Assembly (NCBI GenBank): GCA_018303645.1
Contig: JAGVXR010000043.1
Location: 1 to 6,314 of the forward strand
DNA length: 6,314 bases
Reading direction: 5' to 3'
Source of the DNA: Candidatus Woesearchaeota archaeon
GTDB lineage: Archaea > Nanobdellota > Nanobdellia > Woesearchaeales > GW2011-AR4
Below, in pieces: positions 6,178 to 6,314 of this stretch (position 1 is the stretch's first letter; each line of letters opens with the position of its first letter). Below the pieces are notes generated by a model that was not told the DNA's origin, ran no database searches, and saw only the letters and a program-made list of their open reading frames with translations. A program made the translations under genes and the position numbers.

Positions 6178-6190
6178 ATATTTAAAAAGG
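6178..6190 (-). promoter_or_regulatory. TATA box of metG
   Basis: On the - strand CCTTTTTAAATATC contains TTTAAATA at 6185-6178. It begins 29 bases before the GTG start at 6156, so metG is predicted to be leaderless. This supports the GTG, since no Shine-Dalgarno is seen before it. Confidence 0.5.
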
Positions 6191-6206
6191 TATTGATGTT
6201 TTTATC

Positions 6207-6220
6207 GGCAATTTTTTGCC
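6207..6220. repeat. short inverted repeat between divergent promoters
   Basis: GGCAA-TTTT-TTGCC has perfect 5-base arms and a four-base centre. It lies between the metG TATA box and the BRE of the + strand gene. It could be an operator or chance; it is not followed by a T-run on either strand, so it does not look like a terminator. Confidence 0.3.
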
Positions 6221-6234
6221 AAAAAATTTATATA
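6219..6234 (+). promoter_or_regulatory. BRE/TATA promoter of the partial + strand gene
   Basis: CCAAAAAA (BRE-like, 6219-6226) leads into TTTATATA (6227-6234), a textbook archaeal box starting 32 bases before ATG 6259. The predicted transcript starts within a few bases of the ATG. Confidence 0.6.
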
Positions 6235-6258
6235 CTTCACAATATACAACTCAATTTA

Positions 6259-6314
6259 ATGGAAAATAAGAAGCTGGGGTTTGTGATTTTGTCGATAAGC
6301 GCGGTAGCCGGCAT
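6259..6314 (+). CDS. N-terminal start of a probable membrane or secreted protein (3' end outside window)
   Basis: ATG at 6259 opens a frame reading MENKKLGFVILSISAVAG to the window edge. Charged MENKK followed by a hydrophobic stretch is a signal anchor or first transmembrane helix, so the protein is probably membrane-bound or exported. A strong BRE/TATA pair at the correct distance supports the start. It is divergent from metG, with 102 bases between the two start codons. Too little is visible to name a family. Confidence 0.65.
   Translation, partial: MENKKLGFVILSISAVAG

Noticed and set aside
1..6314. CRISPR array, tRNA or rRNA gene, insertion sequence or integrase
   Set aside because: I saw no repeat-spacer pattern, no tRNA-like cloverleaf or T-loop motif in the intergenic regions, and no transposase or recombinase motifs in any frame.

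Overview
The window looks archaeal, most likely from a DPANN-type genome such as Woesearchaeota or Pacearchaeota (the lineage is inferred, not shown). The reasons are an archaeal-style methionyl-tRNA synthetase with a fused C-terminal tRNA-binding domain, TATA boxes preceded by A-rich BRE-like tracts about 25-30 bases before start codons (so mostly leaderless genes), AT-rich DNA, and short divergent or convergent transcription units. No gene-free stretch reaches 300 bases.

Left part (1-925, mostly + strand): the C-terminal end of an unrecognised protein overlaps by ATGA with a PIN-domain protein. Behind the PIN gene, on the - strand, lies an easily missed 46-codon ORF (739-879) with the best-placed TATA box of the intergenic region.

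Centre (926-2623, + strand): a 565-residue secreted protein with a signal peptide, a cysteine-rich helical N-terminal region with heptad and i/i+4 cysteine spacing, and a probably beta-rich C-terminal half. Leucine codon use changes part-way through, which hints at a mosaic gene.

Right-centre (2626-4040, - strand): a two-gene operon resembling an AbiE-type toxin-antitoxin system. A winged-helix AbiEi-like antitoxin comes first and overlaps an AbiEii-like nucleotidyltransferase toxin. A perfect 17-bp palindrome (3998-4014) lies between the TATA box and the antitoxin start codon, where an autoregulatory operator would be expected.

Right (4072-6156, - strand): complete metG, then a short divergent intergenic region with two TATA boxes and the first codons of a probable membrane protein on the + strand.

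The most striking observation is that the last 26 codons plus stop of metG occur twice. One copy ends the intact gene (4072-4152). The other is a detached fragment (2626-2706) on the far side of the AbiE-like operon, in the same orientation. Twenty of 26 residues match, but 13 of the 20 matching residues use a different synonymous codon, so the two tails diverged while under protein-level selection. The toxin-antitoxin operon therefore sits between two metG 3' ends. This fits an island that entered at the 3' end of metG and brought its own tail, or a replacement of metG by a foreign allele that left the old end behind.
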